From Akkermansia muciniphila (lineage in GTDB: Bacteria > Verrucomicrobiota > Verrucomicrobiia > Verrucomicrobiales > Akkermansiaceae), in contig CAMDLP010000010.1 of NCBI GenBank assembly GCA_945901795.1, positions 1 through 64,000 on the forward strand: a DNA stretch of 64,000 nt, given 5' to 3'. The first letter of the stretch is position 1. Each line of letters opens with the position of its first letter. This document shows positions 27,229 to 37,004 of the stretch, one piece after another. Made by a program: the position numbers and the translations under genes. The notes under the pieces were generated by a model. The model searched no databases. It was not told where the DNA came from and saw nothing but the letters and a program-made list of their open reading frames with translations.

Positions 27229-27713
27229 TAGGTCGCTATGCGATTGGCGGAGCCATCGCGGCGGCCTATTATGTTGAACCGACGGTCACCTATGATCTGG
27301 ATGTTTTCACTGTCATTCCCGGTTACTCCCTGCTGATCGATCTCTCGCCGATCTACGAGCAATTGAAAGCATGGGGCTACAAGGAGCAAGGTGCTGGCGT
27401 GGAAATCGAAGGTTGGGAGGTGCAACTGCTTCCTCCACCCGGGCATCTTGAAGAAGCTGCATTGGAAGCTGCGGAGACGCAAAGATTTCACAACGTCCCC
27501 ACGCGCATCATCACCGCGGAGTTTCTCTGTGCGATCATGCTCAAAACCGGCAGACCCAAGGACTTGATCCGTCTCACCCAATTTCTGGAAGAAGGGATTC
27601 TGCAAAAAAACATCTTCATGGACATTGTGGATCGCTTCTCACTTCGGGAAAAATGGATTCAATTCGTCCTGAGACATTTCGACGGCCAAGAACCGGCATT
27701 CCTCATTCCCTGA
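27180..27713 (+). CDS. nucleotidyltransferase-fold protein (TA-like)
   Basis: MEKTLEVLNRLEAAGLIGRYAIGGAIAAAYYVEPTVTYDLDVFTVI: GG..AA..Y...T.DLDVF motif. Confidence 0.75.
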   Translation: MEKTLEVLNRLEAAGLIGRYAIGGAIAAAYYVEPTVTYDLDVFTVIPGYSLLIDLSPIYEQLKAWGYKEQGAGVEIEGWEVQLLPPPGHLEEAALEAAETQRFHNVPTRIITAEFLCAIMLKTGRPKDLIRLTQFLEEGILQKNIFMDIVDRFSLREKWIQFVLRHFDGQEPAFLIP

Positions 27714-27732
27714 ATTCTATCTTGTTCTTTTC

Positions 27733-29013
27733 ATGACACTCCTCATCACCAACGCCCGCATCGCCTCTGAGAACTCTCCCGACCTCGCTTCCGGCGATGT
27801 TCTCATCTCCGATGGCAAAATCCAACAGATCGGCAAAGGCCTGACCGCACCCGACGGTGCCCGCACCATTGATGCCCGCAACCGCATTCTGGCCCCCGGC
27901 ATGTTTGACGCGCACGTCCATTTCCGCGAGCCCGGTTTCGAGGCGAAGGAAACCATCGCCAGCGGCACCGAAGCGGCGATCAACGGTGGTATCACCGGCG
28001 TGGTGATGATGCCGAACACCCGCCCGGCGATCGACTCCGCGACGGTGGTCGCCAACGTGCTCGACATCGCCAAGCGCACTGCCCGCATCCCGGTTTACAC
28101 CTCCGGCTGCGTCACCAAGGACCGCCATGGCAAGGAGCTCGCCGGCATCGACGGCATGCGCAACCTCGGCGTGGTCATGCTCACCGACGACGGCGACACC
28201 ACCGGCGATCCCGCCGTTCTGCTGCGCGCCATGCAGTATGCCAGCGAGTTCGGCATGTTCTTCGCCAGCCATTGCGAGGTCCCGGAACTTGCGGGGCCGC
28301 GCGCGCTGAACGAGGGTTTGGTCAGCTATCGTCTCGGCATCAAGGGCTCGCCCGCCTGCGCCGAGGAAATCATCATCGACCGCGACATCCGGCTCGCACA
28401 CGCCGCCGGCGCGCATATCCACATCCAGCACGTCTCCAGCAAGCTCGGCATGGAAACCATCCGCTGGTGGAAACAACGCGGCGACGTGAAGGTCACCGCC
28501 GAGGTCTCGCCGCATCACCTGTTATTCACCGACGAACACATCGGCGACTTCGACACGAACTACAAAATGAACCCGCCGCTCCGCACCCAGGCGGACAACG
28601 AAGGGCTGCTCCAAGGCCTCATCGACGGCGTCTTCGACCTCATCGCCACCGATCACGCGCCACACACGCCGTTCGAAAAGTCCCAGGATTTCGTCAGCGC
28701 GCCCAACGGCATCACCGGCATGGATACCGCGCTGGTCTCGCTCTATCACCACTTCGTCGCCACCGGCAAATTCGGCTGGGACCTCATCGTCAAGCGCTAC
28801 TCAGCCGAGCCCCGCCGCCTGATGGGTTTGCCCGCCGTCTCCATCGAAGTCGGCCAGCCCGCCGATTTCATCCTCTTCGACACCGAAGCGGAAACGACCT
28901 TCACCAAGGAGTTCATGAAATCCAGATCGCAGAACACGCCGTTCATCGACCAAACGCTAAAGGGCAGCGTCGATCTCGTCGTGCTCGGCACGGAAATCCT
29001 GCTGGAGCGGTGA
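27733..29013 (+). CDS. pyrC: dihydroorotase
   Basis: LAPGMFDAHVHFREPGFEAKETIASGTEAAINGGITGVVMMPNT; HHLLFTDEH; DLIATDHAPHT. Confidence 0.95.
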   Translation: MTLLITNARIASENSPDLASGDVLISDGKIQQIGKGLTAPDGARTIDARNRILAPGMFDAHVHFREPGFEAKETIASGTEAAINGGITGVVMMPNTRPAIDSATVVANVLDIAKRTARIPVYTSGCVTKDRHGKELAGIDGMRNLGVVMLTDDGDTTGDPAVLLRAMQYASEFGMFFASHCEVPELAGPRALNEGLVSYRLGIKGSPACAEEIIIDRDIRLAHAAGAHIHIQHVSSKLGMETIRWWKQRGDVKVTAEVSPHHLLFTDEHIGDFDTNYKMNPPLRTQADNEGLLQGLIDGVFDLIATDHAPHTPFEKSQDFVSAPNGITGMDTALVSLYHHFVATGKFGWDLIVKRYSAEPRRLMGLPAVSIEVGQPADFILFDTEAETTFTKEFMKSRSQNTPFIDQTLKGSVDLVVLGTEILLER

Positions 29014-29087
29014 TCCCCCGTTCCTCTTGTTTTTCATATTGAAACTCAAAGGTTTGACAGTTTGGAATTTTTGACGATTTTAGAGCC

Positions 29088-29318
29088 ATGAAAACCATCT
29101 CCGTTCGCGAAATGAAGGCCCACTGGTCTGAAGTCGAAGCCCAAGTCCGGGACGGCGAAATATTCGAGGTGGTCAATCGCGGCCGCCCCACGGTTCGGAT
29201 CGTCCCGGCCGCCCCACGCCGGATTCTGGTGTGGGAAGACCATCTCGCCACCGCCATCCCCGCTTCCGGGCGATCGGCGGAAGAAACCATCGCCGCGGAC
29301 CGGGAGGGTCGCTGGTAA
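29088..29318 (+). CDS. Phd/YefM-family antitoxin
   Basis: MKTISVREMKAHWSEVEAQVRDGEIFEVVNRGRPTVRIVP. Confidence 0.85.
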   Translation: MKTISVREMKAHWSEVEAQVRDGEIFEVVNRGRPTVRIVPAAPRRILVWEDHLATAIPASGRSAEETIAADREGRW

Positions 29319-29321
29319 ACA

Positions 29322-29755
29322 TGCTTTATCTCGATACCAGCGCGCTGCTCAAACTCTATATCCGCGAGCAGGGCTCGGAAGCGGTGCAGGCGCGCATCGC
29401 ATCTCAGGATCTGCCCCTGCCGATCTGGGAGATCCAGGAGGCCGAACTCATCAACGCGCTTCGATTGAAGGCGTTCTGGAAGGAAATCACCCCCGCCCAG
29501 GCGGAGACCCAGATCGAGTGCTATCAAGACCGGCGAAGGCGGGGACTTTATCTTTTTCCGGAGATCCAGCGAAGCTCGCTGATGAACACGTTCCGCCGGC
29601 TCAGCATGGAAATACCACGGCTCGGCTGCCGGACGATGGACATTTTCCATGTCGCATGCGCCGTGGAAATCGGCGCCACCGAATTTCTCACTTTTGATCA
29701 ACGACAGAGCGAGCTCGCGCTCCACGCCGGTTTAAAAGTCACCTCATGGATTTGA
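29322..29755 (+). CDS. VapC-like PIN-domain toxin
   Basis: MLYLDTSALLKLYIREQGSEAV...MDIFHVACAVEIGATEFLTFDQRQ. Confidence 0.88.
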
Positions 29756-29841
29756 TTCCCGCGAACCCCGGAGCTTTTCCATCGTCCGCCGCCCCCAACT
29801 TCTCCTAGACAAAAAACCCGGCTCCCAACACAAGCAGCGCC

Positions 29842-30135
29842 ATGAAAAAAACATTTCCTCTCACCGCGCCGAACCACCAGCCCGCGCGGGTCATCGAGCA
29901 AATCAAGAGCGACATCCGCAAATACCTCAAGCGCGAGCGCAAGAAGTCGCTGCCTGAAGGCGTGGATTTCTGGGACTTCAACTGCAAGGTCGGCGTCGGC
30001 GAGGCTGCTCCGGAAACCAAGCATGTCGAGGAGCTCACCGCTGCGATCGACCAAGCGGCGGCGAGTGAAAGCCCGTCAGTCTTCATCGAGATTTTAGCGA
30101 CTCCCGGCCACCGCAAGAGCAAGGACGCGGGCTGA
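29842..30135 (+). CDS. DUF6172-like small protein
   Basis: MKKTFPLTAPNHQPARVIEQIKSDIRKYLKRERKKSLPEGVDFWDFNCKVG. Confidence 0.75.
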   Translation: MKKTFPLTAPNHQPARVIEQIKSDIRKYLKRERKKSLPEGVDFWDFNCKVGVGEAAPETKHVEELTAAIDQAAASESPSVFIEILATPGHRKSKDAG

Positions 30136-30140
30136 TTTTC

Positions 30141-31430
30141 TCACAGCTCGCCTTCGATCAAGTCGTCCAGCGTCTGGCGCTTGCGGACGACCGTGGCGGT
30201 CGCGCCTTCGACGAGGATCTCCGCAGGCAGCGGGCGTGAGTTGTAGTTAGAGGCCATCACGAAGCCGTAGGCGCCGGCTGACATCAGCGCGACGCAGTCG
30301 CCGGGATTGAAATCCGGGAGCTCGCGGTCCTGGCAGAAAAAGTCGCCGCTCTCACAGATCGGGCCGACGACATCCACTTTGAAGCGCTCGCTGCTAGCGG
30401 GTTCTACCAGCGGCGCGATTTCATGATGGCCTTCGTAAAGCGCCGGGCGGATGAGGTCGTTCATGCCGGCATCGACGATTTTGAAGGTCTTGGCGGAGCC
30501 CTTTTTCTCGTAGAGGCACTTGGTGAGCAGCACGCCGGCGTTGCCGACGATGTAGCGGCCGGGCTCCAACAGGATTTTCAAACCGAGGTCTTTCAGGCGC
30601 GGGACGAGCTCCTTGCCATAGCGCTCGATGGTGAGCGGGCGCTCGGCCTCGGGCTGGCTTTCCCACCAATCGACGCTGCCGGATTCGAGGGATTCCTTGT
30701 AAATAATGCCGATGCCGCCGCCGATGGACCAGAACTCGATGCCGTGCTTTTCCTTGAGCGAGGTGACCAGCGGGATGACCTTTTCAACCGCTTCGATGAA
30801 CGGCGCGATGGACGTGAGCTGCGAGCCGATGTGCATTTGCAGGCCGCGCAGCTTGATATTCGGCAGCTCCTTGGACGCGCGATCGTAGAGGTCGGCGATG
30901 GCGGTGAAATCCACGCCGAACTTGTTCTCGGACTTGCCGGTCGAGATGTATTTGTGGGTCTTGGCATCGACGTTCGGGTTCACGCGCACCGCGGCCGGGG
31001 CGACCATGCCGAGTTCGCCGGCGACTTCGTTCAGATAGCGCAGCTCCTCCTCGCTCTCGACGTTGAACGAGTAGATGCCCTTTTCGAGTGCATAGACGAT
31101 CTCGTCGCGGGTCTTGCCGACACCGGCGAAAGTGCAGTGCGCCGGATCGCCACCCGCCTTGATCACGCGGAAAAGCTCGCCGCCGGAAACGATGTCGAAG
31201 CCCGCGCCGTGGGTGGCTAGCAGGCGGAGGACGGATAGATTGGAATTCGCCTTCACGGCGTAGGCGACCTCGTGATCGACGCCGTTCATCGCGGCGTCGA
31301 GGCGCGTGTAGTGATCGATGATCGTGCCCGCGGAATAGACGTAGAGCGGGGTGCCGTGTTCGGCGGCAAGCGTGGAAAGATCGACGTCTTCGCAGAATAG
31401 GGAACCGTTTTTGTAGGAGAAACCGTGCAT
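30141..31430 (-). CDS. lysA: diaminopimelate decarboxylase
   Basis: GTPLYVYSAGTI...YAVKANSNLSVLRLLA...GPICESGDFF...GAYGFVMASNYNSRP. Confidence 0.95.
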   Translation of the reverse strand: MHGFSYKNGSLFCEDVDLSTLAAEHGTPLYVYSAGTIIDHYTRLDAAMNGVDHEVAYAVKANSNLSVLRLLATHGAGFDIVSGGELFRVIKAGGDPAHCTFAGVGKTRDEIVYALEKGIYSFNVESEEELRYLNEVAGELGMVAPAAVRVNPNVDAKTHKYISTGKSENKFGVDFTAIADLYDRASKELPNIKLRGLQMHIGSQLTSIAPFIEAVEKVIPLVTSLKEKHGIEFWSIGGGIGIIYKESLESGSVDWWESQPEAERPLTIERYGKELVPRLKDLGLKILLEPGRYIVGNAGVLLTKCLYEKKGSAKTFKIVDAGMNDLIRPALYEGHHEIAPLVEPASSERFKVDVVGPICESGDFFCQDRELPDFNPGDCVALMSAGAYGFVMASNYNSRPLPAEILVEGATATVVRKRQTLDDLIEGEL

Positions 31431-31672
31431 CGCGGAAGGGAATTAGCGGCGAATCCCGCGCGGGTAAAGCGAAGAACATGAATCCGGAAAAGTCTTGCCA
31501 TCGGCGGAATCCCGGCTATTCCGGCGGCGCACCGTGCTTTTGCCGGTGAGGGGTCGATAAGATTGGCTCCACCCTTTTCCGGTCTTCATCGATGAGAGAT
31601 TGTTTGAGGTTACTCCAACCGCTCATCGACACCGCCAGCCGCCGATTCCGGACGGGCAGGCAATTTAGACAC

Positions 31673-33010
31673 ATGACCCCGACACTATTCGAGGCGTTGC
31701 CATTGGCCGCGCCCCTCCAACGCGTTTTGCGCGAACTCAACTATCAAACGCCTTCGCCCGTCCAGGCACAGGCCATCCCGCTGCTGCTGGAAGGCCGCGA
31801 CCTTCTCGGTTGCGCCCAGACCGGCACCGGCAAAACGGCGAGTTTCGCCTTGCCGATTCTTCATGCGATCCATGAGCGGCCGAAGCAAATCAAGCCGCGC
31901 CAATGCCGCACGCTGGTGCTGGCTCCGACTCGCGAGCTTGCCGGCCAGGTTGGCAAAAGCTTCACCACTTACGGCGCCCACGTCCGCTTCAAGCAGACAT
32001 TGATTTACGGCGGTGTCGGCCAGAATCCGCAAGTCTCCGCGATGCGCGGCGGCGTGGACGTGCTGGTGGCGACTCCCGGCCGCTTGCTCGATCTCATCGA
32101 ACAACGCGCCGTGGATCTATCCGGCGTTGAGTTTTTCGTGCTCGATGAAGTGGACCGGATGCTCGACATGGGCTTCGCCCGCGACGTTAAGAAAATCGTG
32201 GCGCTGCTGCCGTCGAACCGCCAGTCCCTGTTCTTCTCGGCGACGCTCGCCCCGACCATCGTCGAGCTCGCGCAAACAATCCTGCGCAACCCGGCCCGCG
32301 TCAGCATCGATCCGGGCACGACGACCGCCGAGCGCATCGAGCATCAAGTCTGCTTCGTGGACCGCGAGAACAAGCGCCCGCTGTTGGAGCAACTCCTTCG
32401 TGGCCAGGCCAGTGCCACCAGTGGCAAGCTGACCATCGTCTTCAGCCGCACCAAGCACGGTGCTAACAAGCTCGCGAAAAGCCTTTGCGAAGCCGGCTTC
32501 CCGGCGGATGCCATCCACGGTAACAAGTCGCAGGCGCAGCGCGAGAAGGCGCTCGAAAAATTCAAGAAGGGCCTCACGCCCGTGCTCGTCGCCACCGACG
32601 TCGCCGCCCGCGGCGTGGATGTGAAAGACGTCGGACTTGTCGTGAATTTCGACCTGCCTAACGAGCCGGAGGCCTATGTCCACCGCATCGGCCGCACCGG
32701 TCGTGCCGGTGCCGAGGGCCGTGCGGTTTCGTTCTGCGCCGAAGACGAACGCGAGTTCCTGCGAGAAATTGAAAAAGTCATCAAGATGGCCGTTCCCCGT
32801 TGGGATGACCACGCGTGGCACGACGAGTCGTTGGCTGATCGCCATCTCCGGATGAGAACCGGCGGCGGCATGGTCCAAGGTGGCGGAAATCGCGGTGGCA
32901 ACCGTGGCGGTGGTGGAAACCGTGGCGGCGGCGGAAATCGTGGTGGAGGTGGCATCGACTACAGTAACGCCACACGCGGCAATAACCGTCGTCGCCCGGC
33001 GTCCCGCTGA
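31673..33010 (+). CDS. DEAD/DEAH-box RNA helicase (RhlE-like) with RGG-type C-terminal repeats
   Basis: GCAQTGTGKTASF, VLDEVDRMLDMGF, SATLAPT, HRIGRTGRAG; GGNRGGNRGGGGNRGGGGNRGGGG tail. Confidence 0.95.
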   Translation: MTPTLFEALPLAAPLQRVLRELNYQTPSPVQAQAIPLLLEGRDLLGCAQTGTGKTASFALPILHAIHERPKQIKPRQCRTLVLAPTRELAGQVGKSFTTYGAHVRFKQTLIYGGVGQNPQVSAMRGGVDVLVATPGRLLDLIEQRAVDLSGVEFFVLDEVDRMLDMGFARDVKKIVALLPSNRQSLFFSATLAPTIVELAQTILRNPARVSIDPGTTTAERIEHQVCFVDRENKRPLLEQLLRGQASATSGKLTIVFSRTKHGANKLAKSLCEAGFPADAIHGNKSQAQREKALEKFKKGLTPVLVATDVAARGVDVKDVGLVVNFDLPNEPEAYVHRIGRTGRAGAEGRAVSFCAEDEREFLREIEKVIKMAVPRWDDHAWHDESLADRHLRMRTGGGMVQGGGNRGGNRGGGGNRGGGGNRGGGGIDYSNATRGNNRRRPASR

Positions 33011-33013
33011 GGC

Positions 33014-33073
33014 GTAGCGGCGATCACCGGTCGCCGCGAAATGAAGAGCTCACACGGCGACCGGTGATCGCCG
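33014..33073. repeat. REP/BIME-like inverted pair with GTAG head
   Basis: GTAG + CGGCGATCACCGGTCGCCG (33018-33036) and perfect inverse CGGCGACCGGTGATCGCCG (33055-33073); each arm is itself a hairpin CGGCGA/TCGCCG. Confidence 0.9.
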
Positions 33074-33081
33074 CGACCTTC

Positions 33082-34170
33082 TCAGGCGCGGGCTAGCTTG
33101 CTCACGTCCCAAGCCGGTAGTCCGAGCTCGGCGTTGATCTCGTTGAACTCGCCGATCTCCGCTTCGGTGAAGAGCAGACCGCCGGCGGCGTCCGAGCGCT
33201 TGCGGGCGTCGGCTTCGATTTGACCGGGAAGCATCGAGCCATCGTTGCCGTGGCCGAGGATGTCGTCGATGACGGCTTTGAGGTTTTCCATCTGGCTGCG
33301 GCCGTGAGCGAAGTTTCCGCCGGAGAGCGCGTCGGGATGGACGATCTGGAAGTAGAAGACGGCGGTGTTTTTCTCGCCGGAGGTTTCTAACTTGCGACCG
33401 CGGAGGGTCGGGATCGAGCCGCCGATGAGGCCGCCGAAGATTTCATTGAGCAGGCACATGCCGTAGCCTTTGTGGCCGCCGAACGGGAGAAGTGCGGACA
33501 CTTCGTTAGGATCGGTGGTGGCTTGGCCGTTTTTATCGACGGCGGCACCGGGAGGGAGGGATTTTCCCTCGCGCTTCAGAGCTTGGACGCGGCCCATGGC
33601 GACAGTGGCGGTGGCCCAGTCCATGACGATCGGGACGCCGCCGGGTTCACAAGCAGGAATGCCCCAGGAATGCGGATTGGTGCCGAGGGTCGGGAATTTC
33701 CCGCCGAAAGGAACGACTTCGGCGAGGGTGGAAGTGCAGTTCGTGTAGGCGTAATAGCCGCGCTCGGCGGCTTCCATCACGTAGCCGCCGCCCCAGAGGT
33801 AGTGGAAGGCGTTGTCCACGGCGATCTGGGCGATGCCGTATTGCTCGGCGAGCTCGATGGCGCGGTCGATGGCGCGGTAGGCGACGGACTGGCCTAACTT
33901 TTTGTTAGCATTCCAGCGCTCGGAGGCCGGGAAGCGCGATGGGAGAACTTCGATTTCCGCACCGGGGACGCAACCGCCGACCTTGGAACCGAAGAGGTGG
34001 TCGAGATGCAGCGCCTTGAGTGCGTGATGGGTGCGGATGCCGTGGCGGGCGGCCTCGGCGGCGAGTTTTGCGCCTTCCTCCGCCTCATCGGCGGTGAAGC
34101 CATGCGATTGATAGGCTTTTGAAACTAGTGAGTCGTGGTCTTGGCGCGGGATGACGAGGAAGTCGGACAT
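33082..34170 (-). CDS. Ldh family oxidoreductase (malate/L-lactate dehydrogenase type)
   Basis: HGIRTHHAL...IGIAQIAVDNAFHY-like...GTNPHSWGIPA...DWATATVAMGRV...LPFGGHKGYGMCLLNEI. Confidence 0.88.
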   Translation of the reverse strand: MSDFLVIPRQDHDSLVSKAYQSHGFTADEAEEGAKLAAEAARHGIRTHHALKALHLDHLFGSKVGGCVPGAEIEVLPSRFPASERWNANKKLGQSVAYRAIDRAIELAEQYGIAQIAVDNAFHYLWGGGYVMEAAERGYYAYTNCTSTLAEVVPFGGKFPTLGTNPHSWGIPACEPGGVPIVMDWATATVAMGRVQALKREGKSLPPGAAVDKNGQATTDPNEVSALLPFGGHKGYGMCLLNEIFGGLIGGSIPTLRGRKLETSGEKNTAVFYFQIVHPDALSGGNFAHGRSQMENLKAVIDDILGHGNDGSMLPGQIEADARKRSDAAGGLLFTEAEIGEFNEINAELGLPAWDVSKLARA

Positions 34171-34362
34171 GGGTGCAGTGGAAAGTCCGGGAATCGTGCC
34201 GGAATCAAAAGGCATGTCCAGTCGGACGAAATGCGGATTTCTGTGGGCGGGTGATGGGGTGGAAAAAATTGACCGGCCGGGTGATTAGGGAGGGCACTTG
34301 GGGGGGGGGCTGCGTCCTCCGATCACACCGATCGGTCGTTTTGTCGGGGGAAAATCGTTCGG

Positions 34363-35400
34363 TTACGGCGCGACGAGGTCCGCGGTGTCGTCCGTGAAGT
34401 CAGACAGCATCGCGTTGATGGTGATGGTTCGATCCACCGAGAAGGTGATAGGGTCGCAAAGTAGCTCGGTGCCGAAGACGGTTTGGCTCATGAGCGCCAC
34501 GGTGTAGGTGCCGTTTTTGGTGAATTTGGTATCGAGGTCGTTCACTTCCAGAATCTGGCTAACGGTCCGATCGCGGTCCACCGGGAAGGCTTTGGCGATG
34601 ACGCCCTGCGCGCCGTTGACCGCGGTGCCCTCGTAGAGCATCAGATAGGTGTCGCTGCGCGGGTAGAGGTCGTTGAGGTTGAGCTGGATCTTCGGGATGT
34701 CGAAGCGGAGTTCCTGACCCTCGGTGATGCCGAGGATCTTACCGGAGGCGACGGGCCAGACCTGCACGTGAGTCGAGGCGATCTGGGTCTGGGTGATGGT
34801 GCCGTCGGAAAGGGCGTGAATGATGAAGTGTTCTTCACCACTGGCCTTGGTCGGATCGGCCGCCTTGAGCGAGGAGGCTGCGAACTTCAGCACGGTTTTG
34901 CCGTTCTCGGAGATATACGCGGAGTCGTGCGGGGTGGTTGCGGCCATTGCGGTGCGGTCGAGCGCAATTTGTCCTTCCGCGTAGGATTGGACGTGATGTT
35001 CGAGCAGGACCTTGGTGGCGGCATCCGGCAGACCGATGCCAGTCAACAAGTCGGTCACCTCGATTTCCACGGAAAACGGCTGGTCGACCCGCGTGCGGGT
35101 GACAAGGGTGTAGGGATCGAGGGTGGTGATCTTGATGTCCGCTTTCGGCAGATAGGCGCTGATGAGTTTCTGGTCGAGCAGATAGTCCTTCGCCAAGTTT
35201 TGCTCGATGGTCCAGAGCTGGAACAAGGCGCCGTTGCTTTCGAGGGTCATGGCGGAGGGGCCCATGCCGCTGCGGACGACGGGCATGTCCCAGACGACGC
35301 CGGTTCCCTGCTGGATCTGGCGGATGAAGTTGACGTATGTGCCGGTTTGGGCGGCCGCGTGGGTTGATAGAACAGCCAGTAATAGTCCGAGGAGTTTCAT
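34363..35400 (-). CDS. secreted hypothetical protein, third gene of a secreted-protein operon
   Basis: MKLLGLLLAVLSTHAAAQTGTYVNFIRQIQQGTGVVWDMP; beta-rich; 4-bp overlap with the upstream gene. Confidence 0.7.
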   Translation of the reverse strand: MKLLGLLLAVLSTHAAAQTGTYVNFIRQIQQGTGVVWDMPVVRSGMGPSAMTLESNGALFQLWTIEQNLAKDYLLDQKLISAYLPKADIKITTLDPYTLVTRTRVDQPFSVEIEVTDLLTGIGLPDAATKVLLEHHVQSYAEGQIALDRTAMAATTPHDSAYISENGKTVLKFAASSLKAADPTKASGEEHFIIHALSDGTITQTQIASTHVQVWPVASGKILGITEGQELRFDIPKIQLNLNDLYPRSDTYLMLYEGTAVNGAQGVIAKAFPVDRDRTVSQILEVNDLDTKFTKNGTYTVALMSQTVFGTELLCDPITFSVDRTITINAMLSDFTDDTADLVAP

Positions 35401-35900
35401 TGGAGGGTGGTTGTTGGGGTTACCGGAGCGAGGCGGACGGAGATCGGCCCCTGACGGTGGGTGGCGATGACGATTTTCTTCTGCGTTGCCCAGTAGGCGA
35501 CGCGCTCGGGGGGGAGCGCTTCTTTTCCGGCGGCTTGGTCGAAGGAGACGTCGTTGGTGGTGATCCAGGCCCGGTTCCGGGTGAGAAAATCATTCCACGG
35601 GAGAAGCGTTCCGACCGGTTTGGCATTCACGCGGCTTTCCATCGCCTGCGGGAGAAAGATCACCGCTCCCTTGGGGATGAGTGTCCAGCTTTTCCCGTCG
35701 TTCAGAACCACCGATTGCTTGATGATGGATTGAGCGTCAGGACGGCTGACGGCCGCCTCACCCTGTGCGGGCGTTTGCAAGCGGATCATGGGCGTGCCTT
35801 GCTGCAGCTTGGAGAGTTCTTCCGGCGTGATGCGGGGAAGGACCGGCGCCGCGGCGAGGGCACTGCTCGCCAGCGCACCGAGGATGCATGCGGTTTTCAT
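35397..35900 (-). CDS. secreted hypothetical protein, second gene
   Basis: MKTACILGALASSALAAAPVLPRITPEELSKLQQG. Confidence 0.7.
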   Translation of the reverse strand: MKTACILGALASSALAAAPVLPRITPEELSKLQQGTPMIRLQTPAQGEAAVSRPDAQSIIKQSVVLNDGKSWTLIPKGAVIFLPQAMESRVNAKPVGTLLPWNDFLTRNRAWITTNDVSFDQAAGKEALPPERVAYWATQKKIVIATHRQGPISVRLAPVTPTTTLQ

Positions 35901-35924
35901 TTTGGGGGGAGTCTTTGGGGACCG

Positions 35925-36761
35925 TTATTCGAAGGTGACGAGCACGGCGAGATCCTGGAGGTCGAAGCCGTAGTGAGCGGGGTCGGTTTGTCCGAGCTCA
36001 ATGAGCACGAGGAACTCGCGGTTGCCGATTTTCACCGTCTTGCCATCCATGGCGAGGTAGGGCTTGAGGAAGTCCTCAAGAAGGGATTGCTGGAAGGCTT
36101 GGTTGGTGGCTGGAATCGAGTCTCCGTTCTTCAGCATGAGAACATTCGGCGTGCTCTTGGCGGTGGTGTAGAGCGGGAGCCAGGCCTTGTTAAAATAGCC
36201 CCGGCCGCCGAAGTTGATGATGTCGCCGGCCTTGACCTTTCTGTCGAGAACGACCTTGGCGGGGTTGAGCTTGGCTTGCGGGCCGGAGAAGATCGTGGCC
36301 CATGAGGAGTTGTTTATGCTCCACACGGCTTCGACGGGAAGGTCGTAAGCGTTGTTGGATCTCCGGATTTCGTCGTCACTCGTGACGTTGTCGATCTCGT
36401 TACTCGTGGTTCCGGAGCCTTTGGCGGGGTTGCTCGAGTCTACCCCGTCGGTGTTGTTGCCGCCGCCATTGTTGTCCTTGGCTTGCTGGAACGAGGCTCC
36501 TAACACGCGAACCCGCATGGTGAGGTCATTCTTCGGCTTGAGGATGTTGGGTGAGACGACTTCTAGGACCTCGGTAATACCGGTCTTGTAGTGGATTTGC
36601 CAGTCGAGTTGAGAGAAACTGCCGACGCGGACCAAAGTGCGGTCGATGTCGAGCTTTCCGGTTGGGATCGTTTCTGCGGCGGAGACGGACTGGAGTGAGC
36701 AAAGGCATGCAAGCAAGCCGATAGCCAAGCGTCCGCCAAGGGGCGTGTGGTGGTATTTCAT
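35925..36761 (-). CDS. secreted hypothetical protein, first gene
   Basis: MKYHHTPLGGRLAIGLLACLCSLQSVSAAETIPTGKLDIDRTLVRVG. Confidence 0.7.
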   Translation of the reverse strand: MKYHHTPLGGRLAIGLLACLCSLQSVSAAETIPTGKLDIDRTLVRVGSFSQLDWQIHYKTGITEVLEVVSPNILKPKNDLTMRVRVLGASFQQAKDNNGGGNNTDGVDSSNPAKGSGTTSNEIDNVTSDDEIRRSNNAYDLPVEAVWSINNSSWATIFSGPQAKLNPAKVVLDRKVKAGDIINFGGRGYFNKAWLPLYTTAKSTPNVLMLKNGDSIPATNQAFQQSLLEDFLKPYLAMDGKTVKIGNREFLVLIELGQTDPAHYGFDLQDLAVLVTFE

Positions 36762-36930
36762 ATTGTTGGGGGGGGTCCTCTTACGAGTCGTCGCAGCGAT
36801 AGAATACCCGCCCCGGACAAAATTCAAGAAATTGGATATAAGTTATGCGATCGCGTAGGGTGAGCGAGAATCGCCCATGGGCTCGTTGGTTTTGTAACTA
36901 CCTTGAAACGAGCACTTTGAAGCTGAAATG

Positions 36931-36968
36931 AAAAGTCCCCATCCCGCGTCGTGACGGCGGAATGGGGA
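36931..36968 (-). terminator. probable terminator downstream of the peptidylprolyl isomerase
   Basis: TCCCCAT...ATGGGGA stem with inner CCGC/GCGG pairing; TTTT on the - strand side. Confidence 0.7.
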
Positions 36969-37004
36969 GATGGAGATATTCAACCAATACTAACAAAAAT
37001 GAAA

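Noticed and set aside
32872-32955. DNA repeat in the helicase gene
   Set aside because: Explained by in-frame RGG/Gly-rich tail coding, common in RhlE/DEAD-box proteins.
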